Assembly (NCBI GenBank): GCA_020850475.1
Contig: JADZEO010000010.1
Location: forward strand, 1 to 33,410
DNA length: 33,410 bases
Direction: 5' to 3'
DNA from: Bdellovibrionales bacterium
GTDB taxonomy: Bacteria; Bdellovibrionota; Bdellovibrionia; Bdellovibrionales; UBA1609
This document shows, piece by piece, positions 1-7,721 of this stretch. The first letter of the stretch is position 1. The number at the start of each line of letters is the position of its first letter. The notes beneath the pieces are model-generated. The model ran no database searches. It was not told where the DNA came from and saw only the letters and a program-made list of their open reading frames with translations. The translations under genes and the position numbers were made by a program.

Positions 1-762
1 GTAAGCGTCGGCGTAATTTTTGTTAACCGCGTGATCACTGGCCACGGGAGTGTCGTTGACCTTAACGCCCTTGCCGCCACCAGTGAGGTTAAGTACTCCG
101 CTTGCGACCGGCAGATCTGAAGCCTTAGCGTAAACGGTCGAGGTTCCGCCCGCGAGATCAACCAAGGCGGTGTAAGCCGGGTCAGTGAGGAGAGCTTCGA
201 CTTTAACTTGAGTGATGTTGGCACTCGTCTGCACAAAACCTGTTTTGCTCAAGCCCTCAAGGGAAGAGGCGTAAGCGGCATAGGGAACCGAGCGCACTTG
301 TTGAGCTGCGAGAGTGGCGGAGCCTGTCCCATCGTTAAAGCTCACGACGATGGAGCGGGTGTCGCCAGAAACTGGATTGTAGTTACAGGCGGGAGCTCCC
401 GTAAGAAGTGCAGCATTACTTAAAGTTTGGGCCAAGGTGTTGGGGGTCGCGCCTGTCGGGGTGCCAAGTCCAATGGGTAGAGCGAAAGTTCCTTCGCTGC
501 CGGTCATGTCGAGGTTGTGGGTTTCTTGAAAGAGGAGGCAGGTTCCGGCGGGATTATAAATGCTCACCGTGAAATCGACAGAAGCGGCTTCGAGAGGAGT
601 CGTGTCGGGCTTGATGATGCGCCCTTGATAGGTGAGGCTCGAAGGGGAAGACGAGGCGAAGGCGAGATCGCACCCGATGAGAGAAAATGTAATGCAAAAG
701 AGTGCTCCGGACAGAACACAACGAGCCATAAAACTTAGTCTCATCATGAGCCAACGTGCCAT
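1..762 (-). CDS. Secreted fibre-like surface protein, 5' part only (runs off left edge)
   Basis: An open frame of 254 codons runs from an ATG to the window edge with no stop. The N-terminus has a basic start and a hydrophobic segment ending in LIGC and AFASS, so it is exported, either as a lipoprotein or by ordinary signal cleavage. The mature part starts with SLTYQGRI followed by PDTTPLE and 'VDFTVSIYNPAGTC'. This opening is common in large secreted adhesin or fibre-like proteins of Bdellovibrio relatives (family memory, not a search). It is followed by Gly/Ala/Ser/Thr-rich sequence with VPYAAYA and 'AVNKNYADAY', typical of repeated fibre stalks. An AGGAG lies about 12 bases before the ATG. 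A second in-frame ATG pair lies five codons later. The function is unknown and surface attachment is an inference. Confidence 0.72.
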   Translation of the reverse strand, partial: MARWLMMRLSFMARCVLSGALFCITFSLIGCDLAFASSSPSSLTYQGRIIKPDTTPLEAASVDFTVSIYNPAGTCLLFQETHNLDMTGSEGTFALPIGLGTPTGATPNTLAQTLSNAALLTGAPACNYNPVSGDTRSIVVSFNDGTGSATLAAQQVRSVPYAAYASSLEGLSKTGFVQTSANITQVKVEALLTDPAYTALVDLAGGTSTVYAKASDLPVASGVLNLTGGGKGVKVNDTPVASDHAVNKNYADAY

Positions 763-785
763 AGTGATGATGAACTCCTATCTAA

Positions 786-814
786 ATTATCGGAAGTACT
801 GGAGCAGGTCTTAA
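786..814 (-). promoter_or_regulatory. Possible sigma-70 promoter of the left-edge surface protein
   Basis: On the minus strand TTAAGA (809-814) and GATAAT (786-791) are 17 bases apart. Transcription would start close to the AGGAG at 775-779, giving a very short leader. The -35 hexamer is only 4/6, so this is tentative. The 763-1052 gap also holds the opposing promoter of the ATPase gene; nothing else was recognised there. Confidence 0.33.
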
Positions 815-1015
815 GACTTGTTAGAAGATTTTAACGATGTTGGTGGGCGTGGGTAATACGGAATGAAAACGAGTTGGTCTGATTTCGAAACGACTCAAGC
901 TGACTCGGTGTAAACTGACACGAGTGTCGGCGAGCTTTTCCCACCAAGATCTCGTCGCAAAAATGCCCTGGATACTTGCTTTGGGTAATAGCTTGGATGA
1001 GCTTAACCAGACCCC

Positions 1016-1044
1016 TTGACCAAATTGAGCCAATAGTTCATAAT
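1016..1044 (+). promoter_or_regulatory. Sigma-70 promoter placing transcription start at the ATPase ATG
   Basis: TTGACC (1016-1021) and CATAAT (1039-1044) are separated by 17 bases. The predicted start of transcription, 6-8 bases after the -10 box, is about 1050-1052, directly before the ATG at 1053. No ribosome binding site lies between them, so the mRNA would be leaderless or nearly so. Confidence 0.6.
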
Positions 1045-1052
1045 GGCCAAAT

Positions 1053-2252
1053 ATGTGGATTAAAAGAGATTTTTTGACGATTTGGAATCCTGAGGATTGC
1101 CTCGAAGCCTTGCTGGTCCGAGGTCCTCGGCAGATCGGCAAGACTTCGATCTTATTAAAAATGATTCCGCCCCCATTGTCGAAACTATTTCTAGATGATC
1201 CAAATGAAAAAGATCGAGCCACTAAGGATCCAGAATTTGTTGTCTCGCAACTTCAGCTTCCGGCCTTGATAGATGAAATTCAAAGGGCACCAGACTTACT
1301 GTATTCAATTAAAAAAAATATTGATCTACAGCGGCATCGTCGGATTGAGACCGGCCGCCCAACGATGCCTGCAGCCTTTCGGATGACAGGTTCCAATCAA
1401 ACAGAAATTGACCTTGCTCTCAGGGAGACTCTTGCTGGGCGGATCAGCGTTTTTCACATTCATGGATTATCCGCGCATGAGCTATGGAGTCATGATCCGA
1501 GTATTACTCTCACGGATATTTTGTTCCGAGGAGGATTTCCTGAACTATGGGTTCGGCCAGAACTTCAGGTTGTCCCATTTCTCAACGATTACTATTCCTC
1601 GTTTATCGAAAAGGACGTTGCCAAATCTGCTGGAGTCGAGAAGCTTGCGGCCTTTTCTTCTGTTGTTCGTTTGCTCGCGGCCAGAGTGGGTGAGCTCCTT
1701 AATTATGAATCGATTGGGAATGATGCGGGCGCGGTCGGAAAGTCAGTTAAAGATTGGATTTCACTTCTCGAGAAAAATGGACTTGTCTACATTTTAAAAC
1801 CTTACCACTCGAACCTCAATAAGCGGCTGATCAAGATGCCCAAAGCCTATTTTTTGGATACTGGTCTTTGCGTGCGTATGCAGGCACATCAGGAGCGAGA
1901 CGCTATCTTAAGTATTCCACAGGCTGGGCACTTGTTTGAGAATCTCGTCGTGGCCGAGGCTGTCAAAACCAGGGATCATTTTCGAAAAGATTGGGAGTTG
2001 TTTTATTGGCGCACCAAAGAAAAAGAGGAAATCGATCTTGTAATTGAGACTAACAAAGTGTTGTGCCTGATCCAAGTCAAACTCGGCTCGACGGCGTCCG
2101 GAGAAATTTTGGTTCCCCCAGCCTTACTGGCAACAAAAAAGACCATTTGCCGAGCGTTCGTGGTCGCGACAGGAGGTCGACAAGTCCAATCGAATGGGGT
2201 AGAGATCGTTCCGGTAGGAAAATTCTGCGATTACTTGCTCGAAATGTTGTAA
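1053..2252 (+). CDS. AAA+ ATPase of the AAA_14/DUF4143 type
   Basis: This 399-residue protein has a Walker A motif GPRQIGKT at residues 24-31, an acidic Walker B-like LIDEIQ near residue 75, and a sensor-like TGSN near residue 113. The GGFPE motif is typical of this family. The C-terminal DUF4143 part contains YFLDTGL, then an 'EEIDLVIE ... LIQVK' arrangement resembling a PD-(D/E)XK nuclease-like fold. Length and domain order are normal for these ATP-binding proteins, which are widespread, often horizontally spread, and of unknown cellular role. An in-frame TAA at 1041-1043 rules out a longer start, and the ATG lies just far enough before Walker A for a complete protein. It stands alone, divergent from the left-edge gene. 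Confidence 0.88.
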   Translation: MWIKRDFLTIWNPEDCLEALLVRGPRQIGKTSILLKMIPPPLSKLFLDDPNEKDRATKDPEFVVSQLQLPALIDEIQRAPDLLYSIKKNIDLQRHRRIETGRPTMPAAFRMTGSNQTEIDLALRETLAGRISVFHIHGLSAHELWSHDPSITLTDILFRGGFPELWVRPELQVVPFLNDYYSSFIEKDVAKSAGVEKLAAFSSVVRLLAARVGELLNYESIGNDAGAVGKSVKDWISLLEKNGLVYILKPYHSNLNKRLIKMPKAYFLDTGLCVRMQAHQERDAILSIPQAGHLFENLVVAEAVKTRDHFRKDWELFYWRTKEKEEIDLVIETNKVLCLIQVKLGSTASGEILVPPALLATKKTICRAFVVATGGRQVQSNGVEIVPVGKFCDYLLEML

Positions 2253-2391
2253 CAATTGTCACGAGCTCAAAGAATCAAGCGTAAGCCCAGCCGAAGTTGA
2301 TTTTGCATCGCACTCATAAGAAAACGCTGGGTTGACTCCCCGGTAGCAAATGCATAGCTTCCCCCTCGACGACACCAACAGGGGATGTAAA

Positions 2392-3123
2392 GTGATCAAA
2401 GATAACTATCGAAGTTTTGTTTTGGTAGCTACGATCTTTATGGCGACAGTGGCTTCGGCGCAAGGTCAAACACAGGCGGAGAAGGCCGTGTCTCCACCGC
2501 CCCCAGTGACGAAGACCAAGGAAAAGGAAGCCATTCCACTGTTGGCTAATGTGGGTTTTGGCTTGAGCCAATACACTCTCAAAGAGGCTTACCCCGATCG
2601 CGATGGCTTGATCTTTGGAACCGAGCTCAGTATTGCGGTGGTCGCGGAAAAGCCGGTGCTCGAGCGATTTAAGGACAAGGTGCCGCCCAAATTTCGCAAG
2701 GCCGCTTCGCATCTGGGTGAAGTGAGTGTCACTTCAATGTGGGTTCCGCAGACGCTGTACATTCAGCCGCTTAACGATCACCGCGAGGCCTACGGCGCCA
2801 CCTGGGGCATTGTTCCTAAGATTGGTTTAGGTCCTTCGGTTTTTCAGCTTGTGGTCTCCGGTGGTGTGATCTTGACTTATTTGTACCATCGCGACGACCG
2901 CTTTCCCAAGGATGATCAAGCGGTGCATTTTATTCGGCCCGGCTTACGAGGCGGACTGGGTTTTCAAGTTGGACTTGGCCGGTATTTGCAGTTTGAGGGC
3001 GGTGTCAAGGGTGACATTTACAGTTCGCAGGAGTTCTACCAAAAGCAAGAGCCTTGGAATTTTACCGGTGTCTACGGCATGGTGCACTTTCGGGTGCCGT
3101 TTTCCGTGGAGGCAGCTCTCTAG
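2392..3123 (+). CDS. Probable small outer-membrane beta-barrel protein, function unknown
   Basis: The start is taken as GTG at 2392 because AGGGGA lies six bases before it and the resulting N-terminus (IKDNYRSFVLVATIFMATVASAQG) is a clean signal peptide cut after an AxA-like site. An upstream in-frame ATG at 2350 would bury that signal. The mature 220 residues start with a short Pro/Lys/Glu-rich linker. They continue with alternating hydrophobic and polar stretches rich in Gly and aromatic residues (GFGLSQYTL, GLGPSVFQLVVSGGV, GLRGGLGFQVGLGRYLQF, VYGMVHFRV), the pattern of transmembrane beta strands. No named family was recognised. The gene ends one base before the convergent lipoprotein gene, so the two stops nearly touch. 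Confidence 0.75.
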   Translation: MIKDNYRSFVLVATIFMATVASAQGQTQAEKAVSPPPPVTKTKEKEAIPLLANVGFGLSQYTLKEAYPDRDGLIFGTELSIAVVAEKPVLERFKDKVPPKFRKAASHLGEVSVTSMWVPQTLYIQPLNDHREAYGATWGIVPKIGLGPSVFQLVVSGGVILTYLYHRDDRFPKDDQAVHFIRPGLRGGLGFQVGLGRYLQFEGGVKGDIYSSQEFYQKQEPWNFTGVYGMVHFRVPFSVEAAL

Positions 3124-3124
3124 A

Positions 3125-3712
3125 TTAATCGCTGTCCATGACCCCGTGAAGCCCGGAGAAAATCTTATACCCGCTGGCTTGTTCAAAGACCCCATCGTTC
3201 CAGTTGCTGACGGACGAGTGAACAAGATACCCGGAGGAAGTCTCTTGTGTGCCACCACTCGAAGACATTCCGGAGATGGTAATTTGACTGCTGGGAATTT
3301 TAAATTCGATGTTGGACTGCAGTGGTTGCGGTCCTGAGATATTGGTCACCCGAAAGGTTTTAAAGCCCGCGACGGTGGCCTTGACCGCACAAACCGCGAC
3401 GCCGTTAACATCGGACTTTGTGCAAGGGCTGGTGAGCACACCACCGCCACTCGTAATTGAGTACTCGGGGCGAAAGTCCCTCACCACACTGCCGTTGGAG
3501 TTAACCAAGCGAACCAAGACATAAAGGGGCGTGTTGCCGTCGGCAATTCCCGCTTCGCTGACGATGATTTCGGAATTAGCAAAGTCGTTGCTACCGAGAC
3601 CAATACTTCCCTTAATGGTGTTGTCAAGACTACAGCTCGCTAAAAAACTCAGCAGGGTTAAGAGTCCTGTCGCACGACTTTTTGCCAATCTCAATCTGAA
3701 TTGCAGCACCAT
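3125..3712 (-). CDS. Ig-like (Big_1-type) lipoprotein
   Basis: The start chosen is the ATG at 3712: GAGGG lies six bases upstream and the N-terminus becomes a lipoprotein signal ending in LASC (Cys27). A longer in-frame ATG at 3829 would add 39 residues without signal character. Residues about 45-125 match the bacterial Ig-like group 1 pattern: an 'ADGNTPLYVLVRLVNSNG' type strand, SGGGVLTS, then a Cys pair around 'DVNGVAVCAVKATVAGFKTFRV'. The remainder is Ser/Gly-rich. It is predicted to be a lipid-anchored outer-membrane or surface protein with an adhesive or structural role (inference). It follows the large lipoprotein gene by 94 bases in the same direction and may be co-transcribed with it. 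Confidence 0.75.
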   Translation of the reverse strand: MVLQFRLRLAKSRATGLLTLLSFLASCSLDNTIKGSIGLGSNDFANSEIIVSEAGIADGNTPLYVLVRLVNSNGSVVRDFRPEYSITSGGGVLTSPCTKSDVNGVAVCAVKATVAGFKTFRVTNISGPQPLQSNIEFKIPSSQITISGMSSSGGTQETSSGYLVHSSVSNWNDGVFEQASGYKIFSGLHGVMDSD

Positions 3713-3806
3713 TTCAAGCCCTCGCGTAAGTGAACTATCGGCATCTGCGGCTTGGCAAGTGAGTAGGCCGCGAATGTAGTTTTTTAAACTTTCCAAGCTC
3801 GTCTCC

Positions 3807-6338
3807 TTACATACTGGTATCGACCCCATTTACTGGGTAGGCATACATCGTGACGTTAGAGACCGTGCCATTTTGAAACGTGCAAGAGCCTGCGGCCAAG
3901 TAATCGCCCTCACCTTGGTAGTAACCAAAGTTAGGTGAATAGATGCAGGCGTCTCCGGATTCACACAAGCCATTGTCGTTTCCCACTCCGTCGGCAAGAA
4001 TCTCGATTGCGTTGACTAAAAAAGTCCGCGGCGTTGTGTTTTGGTCGGTGAGAGTGCGATTGCCGCTGACGGCCGAGGGACAGGTAGATCCGGCGACGAA
4101 GGTTTCGTTCGCAGTCGAGCCGTTGCCGCTGCGGTTGCGGATGACAGTGTCACTCGAAGAAAGACGCCAGTCCCAAATGCGGCAGTTGCCCCCCATGCAG
4201 GTGTCGGTCTGATCTAGATTAGGAAAGCCCGACCCGTCGGCGCTCCACATGCGAAAGAGATTATCAAAATTGAGCCAGTCCAGCAGGTTCGAGTACGCCG
4301 CAACTCCAAGCGCATCAGAAGTATTCTGCAGATCATTTGACGTTACTTTGCCGAAAAAGCTCGAGCTCAGATTAACGGCTGGCCCAACATTCCATGTGGC
4401 ATTAGAGTCATCAGAGTTAGCACATGCAGAAGTAATTCCAGGAAATGAACCGCCGGAAACATTACAGTTGGTTAGGGCCATGTTGCCAATGAGAATGTTT
4501 TCCGTGGCCCATCCACTTGAGGCTTGCCAGTCGAGACCATCATCATTGCCGTTAGCAATGACAATTTGGGAAATGCGAGGTTGATTGGCTACGGCATAGA
4601 TCCCGCCGAAATTGTCGCCATTGTTCACAATGACAGCTTGGTTGAGCGTCATATAATCGGCTCCCATATAAACGGACTCGTCAGATTCATGGGCCGAAAA
4701 GTAATGGGAAACGGTCGCTCGATCAGATCCATTCTTGACATGCATGCCCGCATTTCCTGATGAGGCACTCATGACTCCCACGAGCGTGTTGTCCGTCGAG
4801 GCGTCGATGTCGAAGTTGTTTGAGGAGTCTTGGGTATTATACGCTCTGACGTGAACGAAGGTATTGTTGTTGCTGCCTGACACAAGGTGTAGGCCATGAA
4901 ATGATTGAGCCATTTGCAAGTAGCTGGCCGAATTGTAAGTGGACCCTTCCATCCAAATGTTGGCCCAAGTTCCAAAGTTTTCAACCTGGATGTGAGAAAG
5001 CTTGTTGTTAGACGATAAGTTGAGACCAATGCCGGTGTCGTCACCCAATCGCTGGGAGTAGCGGTTAATTCGGCTAAAGGTAACATTGGTGAAGAGAACT
5101 CCAAAATCAAGGTCGCCTCCAGCTCCGGAGCCCACTACACTCCCTTCGATCCAAAGGAACTTTTGATTGCCGGCCGCGAACATGCAGTTTTCCTCGGGCA
5201 CTCCGCCGTCTTTGTTTTCACCGGTGGCCCATACACAACCGGCCGTTCCTGAAAACGAAAGAGTAAATCCTGGTAAAACGACCATGCCGATGCGATCGGT
5301 ATTGATGTTGAACCCACTATGGCTAAGGTTCGAGTTGACCACAATGATGTCGCCAGCGGCGAAGCCTGTGGCTGTTCCGATCACGGATGGGGTCGAGGTG
5401 TCGCCGGGGGGAGCGACCAAATTATTGTTCCACCATGCCGAAGAACTACTCGCAGCGATTGGATTCCCGCTGAGCGCAACAGTTACAGAGTTGTTTTTCC
5501 AAGTGCGATCCGAGTTTATGAGATCGCCAAGGCCGGCGTTGAGTTTCAGGCCCACGGAATAAAAAGTAGCTGTGCCACCGTCGACCCGGCAGAGCCAGTT
5601 AAAGGCACTCAGAGATTCGCTGATCGTAAGGCCCGTGCATGAAGTAATGCCAGTGACGACCACCTTGCGCTTTTCGCCGCCGTGAATGCAGGCACTGTAC
5701 CCTCCGGTTTCACTGCCCAGGCAGTCACTGTCTGGCTGATCAAAATCATTAGTGCCGCCATTGTTGTTTTTGACGTAAGAATTCCATTGGCTGTGGGTGG
5801 AGTAAACAGCCGCGACCGTTAGTGGAATGAGGTCGTTCTCGGTGATCGTCAAACGGTGAGTGGTTTGGGAGCCAAGCTGAGCATAGGTTGGCGTGTCGAG
5901 CTGCAGGTCAATCCACTCATTGGGGTTTTCGTAACTTGAGTCGTCAACAAGAGTGATGGTGATGCTGCCACTGAGGTCACCGGGCGGAATAGAAATCGAA
6001 GTGCTCGACAGGGTGTAGTCGTCGGTGGGACCTAGGCTTGCCGTCGAGGTTCCGACCACCGACAAGGGAACAAGGGTGGTAAGCGGGCTCACCGCACTGA
6101 GTTCGACGGTAACAGTGGCCGTACCAGCACCCTCGCCGACTGATTGCGAAGTCGCGCTAAACTCCACAATGGGAATCACCACTTCTGGTGGAAGTTCATC
6201 TTGCGAGGGATTGTCCGAAACTAACTTGCCTTGGATTACGCTATCGGCGTCACAGGACGAGAGGAAAAAAAGCAGGGCCGTCGCTTGAAGAAAAACAAGC
6301 GTAGCACCACCGAGTCTCACCTTGAACCGACGAACCAT
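3807..6338 (-). CDS. Large lipoprotein with Calx-beta domain and right-handed beta-helix
   Basis: This 843-residue protein begins with a lipoprotein signal ending LSSC (Cys29). Residues about 55-170 form a Calx-beta domain: 'VEFSATSQSVGEGAGTATVTV', 'DDYTLSSTSISIPPG', 'SITITLVDDSSYENPNE' and the closing LTITEND. The middle (about 400-640) has runs of Asn/Gly/Ser-rich short strands such as SSNNKLSHIQVENFG, SGSNNNTFVHVRAYN and ASTDNTLVGVMSASSGNAGMHV, typical of right-handed parallel beta-helices. The C-terminal part has Cys-containing loops (DTCMGGNCRIWDW). The likely location is the cell surface, with carbohydrate binding or adhesion as possible roles. A good AGAGGA precedes the ATG by seven bases. 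No convincing -10/-35 pair was found upstream. Confidence 0.82.
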   Translation of the reverse strand: MVRRFKVRLGGATLVFLQATALLFFLSSCDADSVIQGKLVSDNPSQDELPPEVVIPIVEFSATSQSVGEGAGTATVTVELSAVSPLTTLVPLSVVGTSTASLGPTDDYTLSSTSISIPPGDLSGSITITLVDDSSYENPNEWIDLQLDTPTYAQLGSQTTHRLTITENDLIPLTVAAVYSTHSQWNSYVKNNNGGTNDFDQPDSDCLGSETGGYSACIHGGEKRKVVVTGITSCTGLTISESLSAFNWLCRVDGGTATFYSVGLKLNAGLGDLINSDRTWKNNSVTVALSGNPIAASSSSAWWNNNLVAPPGDTSTPSVIGTATGFAAGDIIVVNSNLSHSGFNINTDRIGMVVLPGFTLSFSGTAGCVWATGENKDGGVPEENCMFAAGNQKFLWIEGSVVGSGAGGDLDFGVLFTNVTFSRINRYSQRLGDDTGIGLNLSSNNKLSHIQVENFGTWANIWMEGSTYNSASYLQMAQSFHGLHLVSGSNNNTFVHVRAYNTQDSSNNFDIDASTDNTLVGVMSASSGNAGMHVKNGSDRATVSHYFSAHESDESVYMGADYMTLNQAVIVNNGDNFGGIYAVANQPRISQIVIANGNDDGLDWQASSGWATENILIGNMALTNCNVSGGSFPGITSACANSDDSNATWNVGPAVNLSSSFFGKVTSNDLQNTSDALGVAAYSNLLDWLNFDNLFRMWSADGSGFPNLDQTDTCMGGNCRIWDWRLSSSDTVIRNRSGNGSTANETFVAGSTCPSAVSGNRTLTDQNTTPRTFLVNAIEILADGVGNDNGLCESGDACIYSPNFGYYQGEGDYLAAGSCTFQNGTVSNVTMYAYPVNGVDTSM

Positions 6339-6412
6339 GGGATGATCCTCTCAATGTTATCGTATCGGCACTTTGGTCTAGGAATTGACGGTCATGAGGA
6401 AATCTTAAGAAT

Positions 6413-6433
6413 GTTGACTCAAGACGAGTCAAC
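6413..6433. promoter_or_regulatory. Perfect inverted repeat upstream of the large lipoprotein gene
   Basis: GTTGACTC and GAGTCAAC form 8-bp arms around a 5-base centre. The site lies 75-95 bases before the lipoprotein start and three bases from the insertion point of the adjacent mobile element. Each arm contains a TTGACT that could serve as a -35 box, but no matching -10 was found. It looks like an operator for a dimeric regulator, which remains an inference. Confidence 0.4.
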
Positions 6434-6435
6434 CC

Positions 6436-6445
6436 GGCCCGCGAA
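6436..6445. repeat. Target-site duplication, left copy
   Basis: GGCCCGCGAA directly abuts the left terminal inverted repeat and is repeated exactly, in the same orientation, directly after the right one at 7740-7749. A 10-bp direct repeat immediately outside inverted termini is the footprint of transposition by a DDE-type transposase. Confidence 0.85.
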
Positions 6446-6463
6446 CAATACTGTTCGGTTAAG
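6446..6463. repeat. Left terminal inverted repeat of the element
   Basis: CAATACTGTTCGGTTAAG, the exact reverse complement of 7722-7739. Identity stops abruptly at the 19th base. Confidence 0.88.
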
Positions 6464-6592
6464 CTATTTCCACCCCTTTCTTCTGTTGTAGCGATCAATG
6501 GCTGCGTTCTTCAATATTGAGCGATCGATTGACCCCACATTTTGAGGAGCTGACGGTCGGGGCCACTCAATCCTACGTTTTGCGGCCTCGCA

Positions 6593-6864
6593 CCGATTGA
6601 GAGTTGGGCGCCCCTAACTCTCCGCCGTTTGAGCAGTGTCTGACCCCAGCTCTGCACTGTTTGAGCATTGTGCCGTTTGAACATCGGGCTGCTCCAGCTC
6701 TGTGCCGCTTGAGCATTGTGCCGTTTGAGCATTGTGCCGTTTGAGCATGAGCTGCCCCCAACTCTGCACCGCTCGAGCATATGGCTACTCCAACTCTGCG
6801 CCGCTTGAGCATTACCCGACGCCAACTCTGCGCTCTTTGAGCATAGGGCTGCACCGGCTCTGCG
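6593..6864. repeat. Tandem array with 32-bp and 16-bp units, left of the RAYT gene
   Basis: Ten abutting units fill 272 bases with strict period: 32-bp units start at 6593, 6625, 6673, 6737, 6769, 6801 and 6833; 16-bp units start at 6657, 6705 and 6721. The 16-bp unit (CCGTTTGAGCATTGTG) equals the first 12 and last 4 bases of a 32-bp unit, so it looks like a unit with its middle removed. The best conserved part is CCGYTTGAGCAT; the second half varies around GGCTGCNCCAACTCTGCG. The first unit is the most degenerate, and a partial unit follows at 6865. Open frames across the array on the minus strand are a by-product of the repeats. Confidence 0.9.
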
Positions 6865-6908
6865 CCGCCCCAAATTATGTAAAATCACCAGGTTATGAGT
6901 AAAATAAT

Positions 6909-6937
6909 TTGACATCTTTTACGTCTATTACTATAGT
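6909..6937 (+). promoter_or_regulatory. Near-consensus sigma-70 promoter of the RAYT gene, leaderless
   Basis: TTGACA (6909-6914, perfect) and TATAGT (6932-6937, 5/6) are exactly 17 bases apart. The expected transcription start is about 6943-6945, which coincides with the ATG at 6944. There is no purine-rich ribosome binding site, so translation would begin on a leaderless mRNA. Confidence 0.8.
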
Positions 6938-6943
6938 GCCCAC

Positions 6944-7657
6944 ATGAAAGCCAAACAAGACAACCTTTTTGATTACTTTGATACTCGTCAGACCCGTAAG
7001 CGTTATGGACGCACCCAACATGGTGGCGTTGAAACCAAAGGTCACCGAAAATTGGAGAGACCACTTTCCACCACTCGCCCGATTCATTTGGTGTTGAAGT
7101 CTCATCGGGCGAAGGGAGTTTTAAGTTTTCTCACTCATAAGAATAAACCCGTAGTCGAGGCGATCATTCGGGAGAAGGCGAGAAAATTTGGTGTGCGCAT
7201 TTGTCAGTTTGCCAACGTTGGCAATCACCTTCATCTGAAAATTCGCATTGCCTCGCGGCCGTTGTTTCAAGCCTTTTTGGTGTCGGTCACCACTTTAATC
7301 GCCCGCACCCTCACGGGAGCCAGGCGCGGTAAAAAGTTTGGCAAGTTTTGGCAGGGCCAGGCTTTTACTCGCGTATTGGTGTCGCGACGAGAGGAACTCA
7401 ATTTATTTGGCTACATCAAAGCCAATCAAATCGAAGGGCAGGAGTCGAAGGCGGCGAGAGAAATATACTTAGAAAAATTCCATCGCTGGGTGTACCGGGA
7501 GCGCTTGAGGGGCAAGAGGCTTGAGAGTTTCAAAAATCAGTTTGAGGCTCAAGCCGGACAACTGCAAGTTTGCGGCTCAAGCAGGTCAATTGCAAGTTTG
7601 AGGCTCAAGCCGGACAACTGCAAGTTTGAGGCTCAAGCCGGACAACTGCAAGTTTGA
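6944..7657 (+). CDS. RAYT-like Y1/HUH transposase-family protein
   Basis: This is a 237-residue protein of the REP-associated tyrosine transposase family. The HUH metal-binding motif is H95-L-H97 in NHLHLKI, and the candidate nucleophile is Tyr157 in a YIKAN context (Y-x3-N). The basic N-terminus ending RPIHLVLKS and the WQGQAFTRVL segment are family features. Such single-strand endonucleases usually act on nearby palindromic repeats. The core ends near residue 199; the last 38 residues are read out of the 28-bp repeat array, so the stop position depends on the array's copy number and frame. No other in-frame Met is available at the N-terminus. It lies inside a TIR/TSD element as its only gene. 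Confidence 0.85.
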   Translation: MKAKQDNLFDYFDTRQTRKRYGRTQHGGVETKGHRKLERPLSTTRPIHLVLKSHRAKGVLSFLTHKNKPVVEAIIREKARKFGVRICQFANVGNHLHLKIRIASRPLFQAFLVSVTTLIARTLTGARRGKKFGKFWQGQAFTRVLVSRREELNLFGYIKANQIEGQESKAAREIYLEKFHRWVYRERLRGKRLESFKNQFEAQAGQLQVCGSSRSIASLRLKPDNCKFEAQAGQLQV

Positions 7658-7694
7658 GGCTCAAGCAGGACAGCTGCAGGTTTGAGAGTTCGAG
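7541..7694. repeat. 28-bp tandem array overlapping the 3' end of the RAYT gene
   Basis: Five full units start at 7541, 7569, 7597, 7625 and 7653, with a partial unit from 7681. Copies 1, 3 and 4 are identical; copies 2 and 5 carry a few substitutions. Each unit contains TTGAG-G-CTCAA, an inverted repeat with a one-base centre. As 28 is not a multiple of three, successive units are read in different frames, giving the peptide FEAQAGQLQV twice in the RAYT tail with different sequence between. Confidence 0.92.
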
Positions 7695-7721
7695 TCACGC
7701 TCACGATTTCTTAAGCTAATC

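Noticed and set aside
821-1222. A 133-codon minus-strand frame over the start of the ATPase gene
   Set aside because: It overlaps the well-supported Walker A coding region in antisense and has no family features.
2286-2333. A terminator after the ATPase gene made from GCCCAGC and GCTGGGT
   Set aside because: The stem is only six to seven bases with a loop of more than 30 and no T-run.
6511-6915. A 134-codon open frame on the minus strand with repeated AQAAQSW-like peptide
   Set aside because: It is produced by the 32/16-bp DNA repeat; several frames stay open across the array and there is no ribosome binding site or unrepetitive domain.
6593-7694. Possible CRISPR arrays
   Set aside because: Units abut without unique spacers, their lengths (32/16 and 28) form simple tandem repeats, and no cas gene is present.
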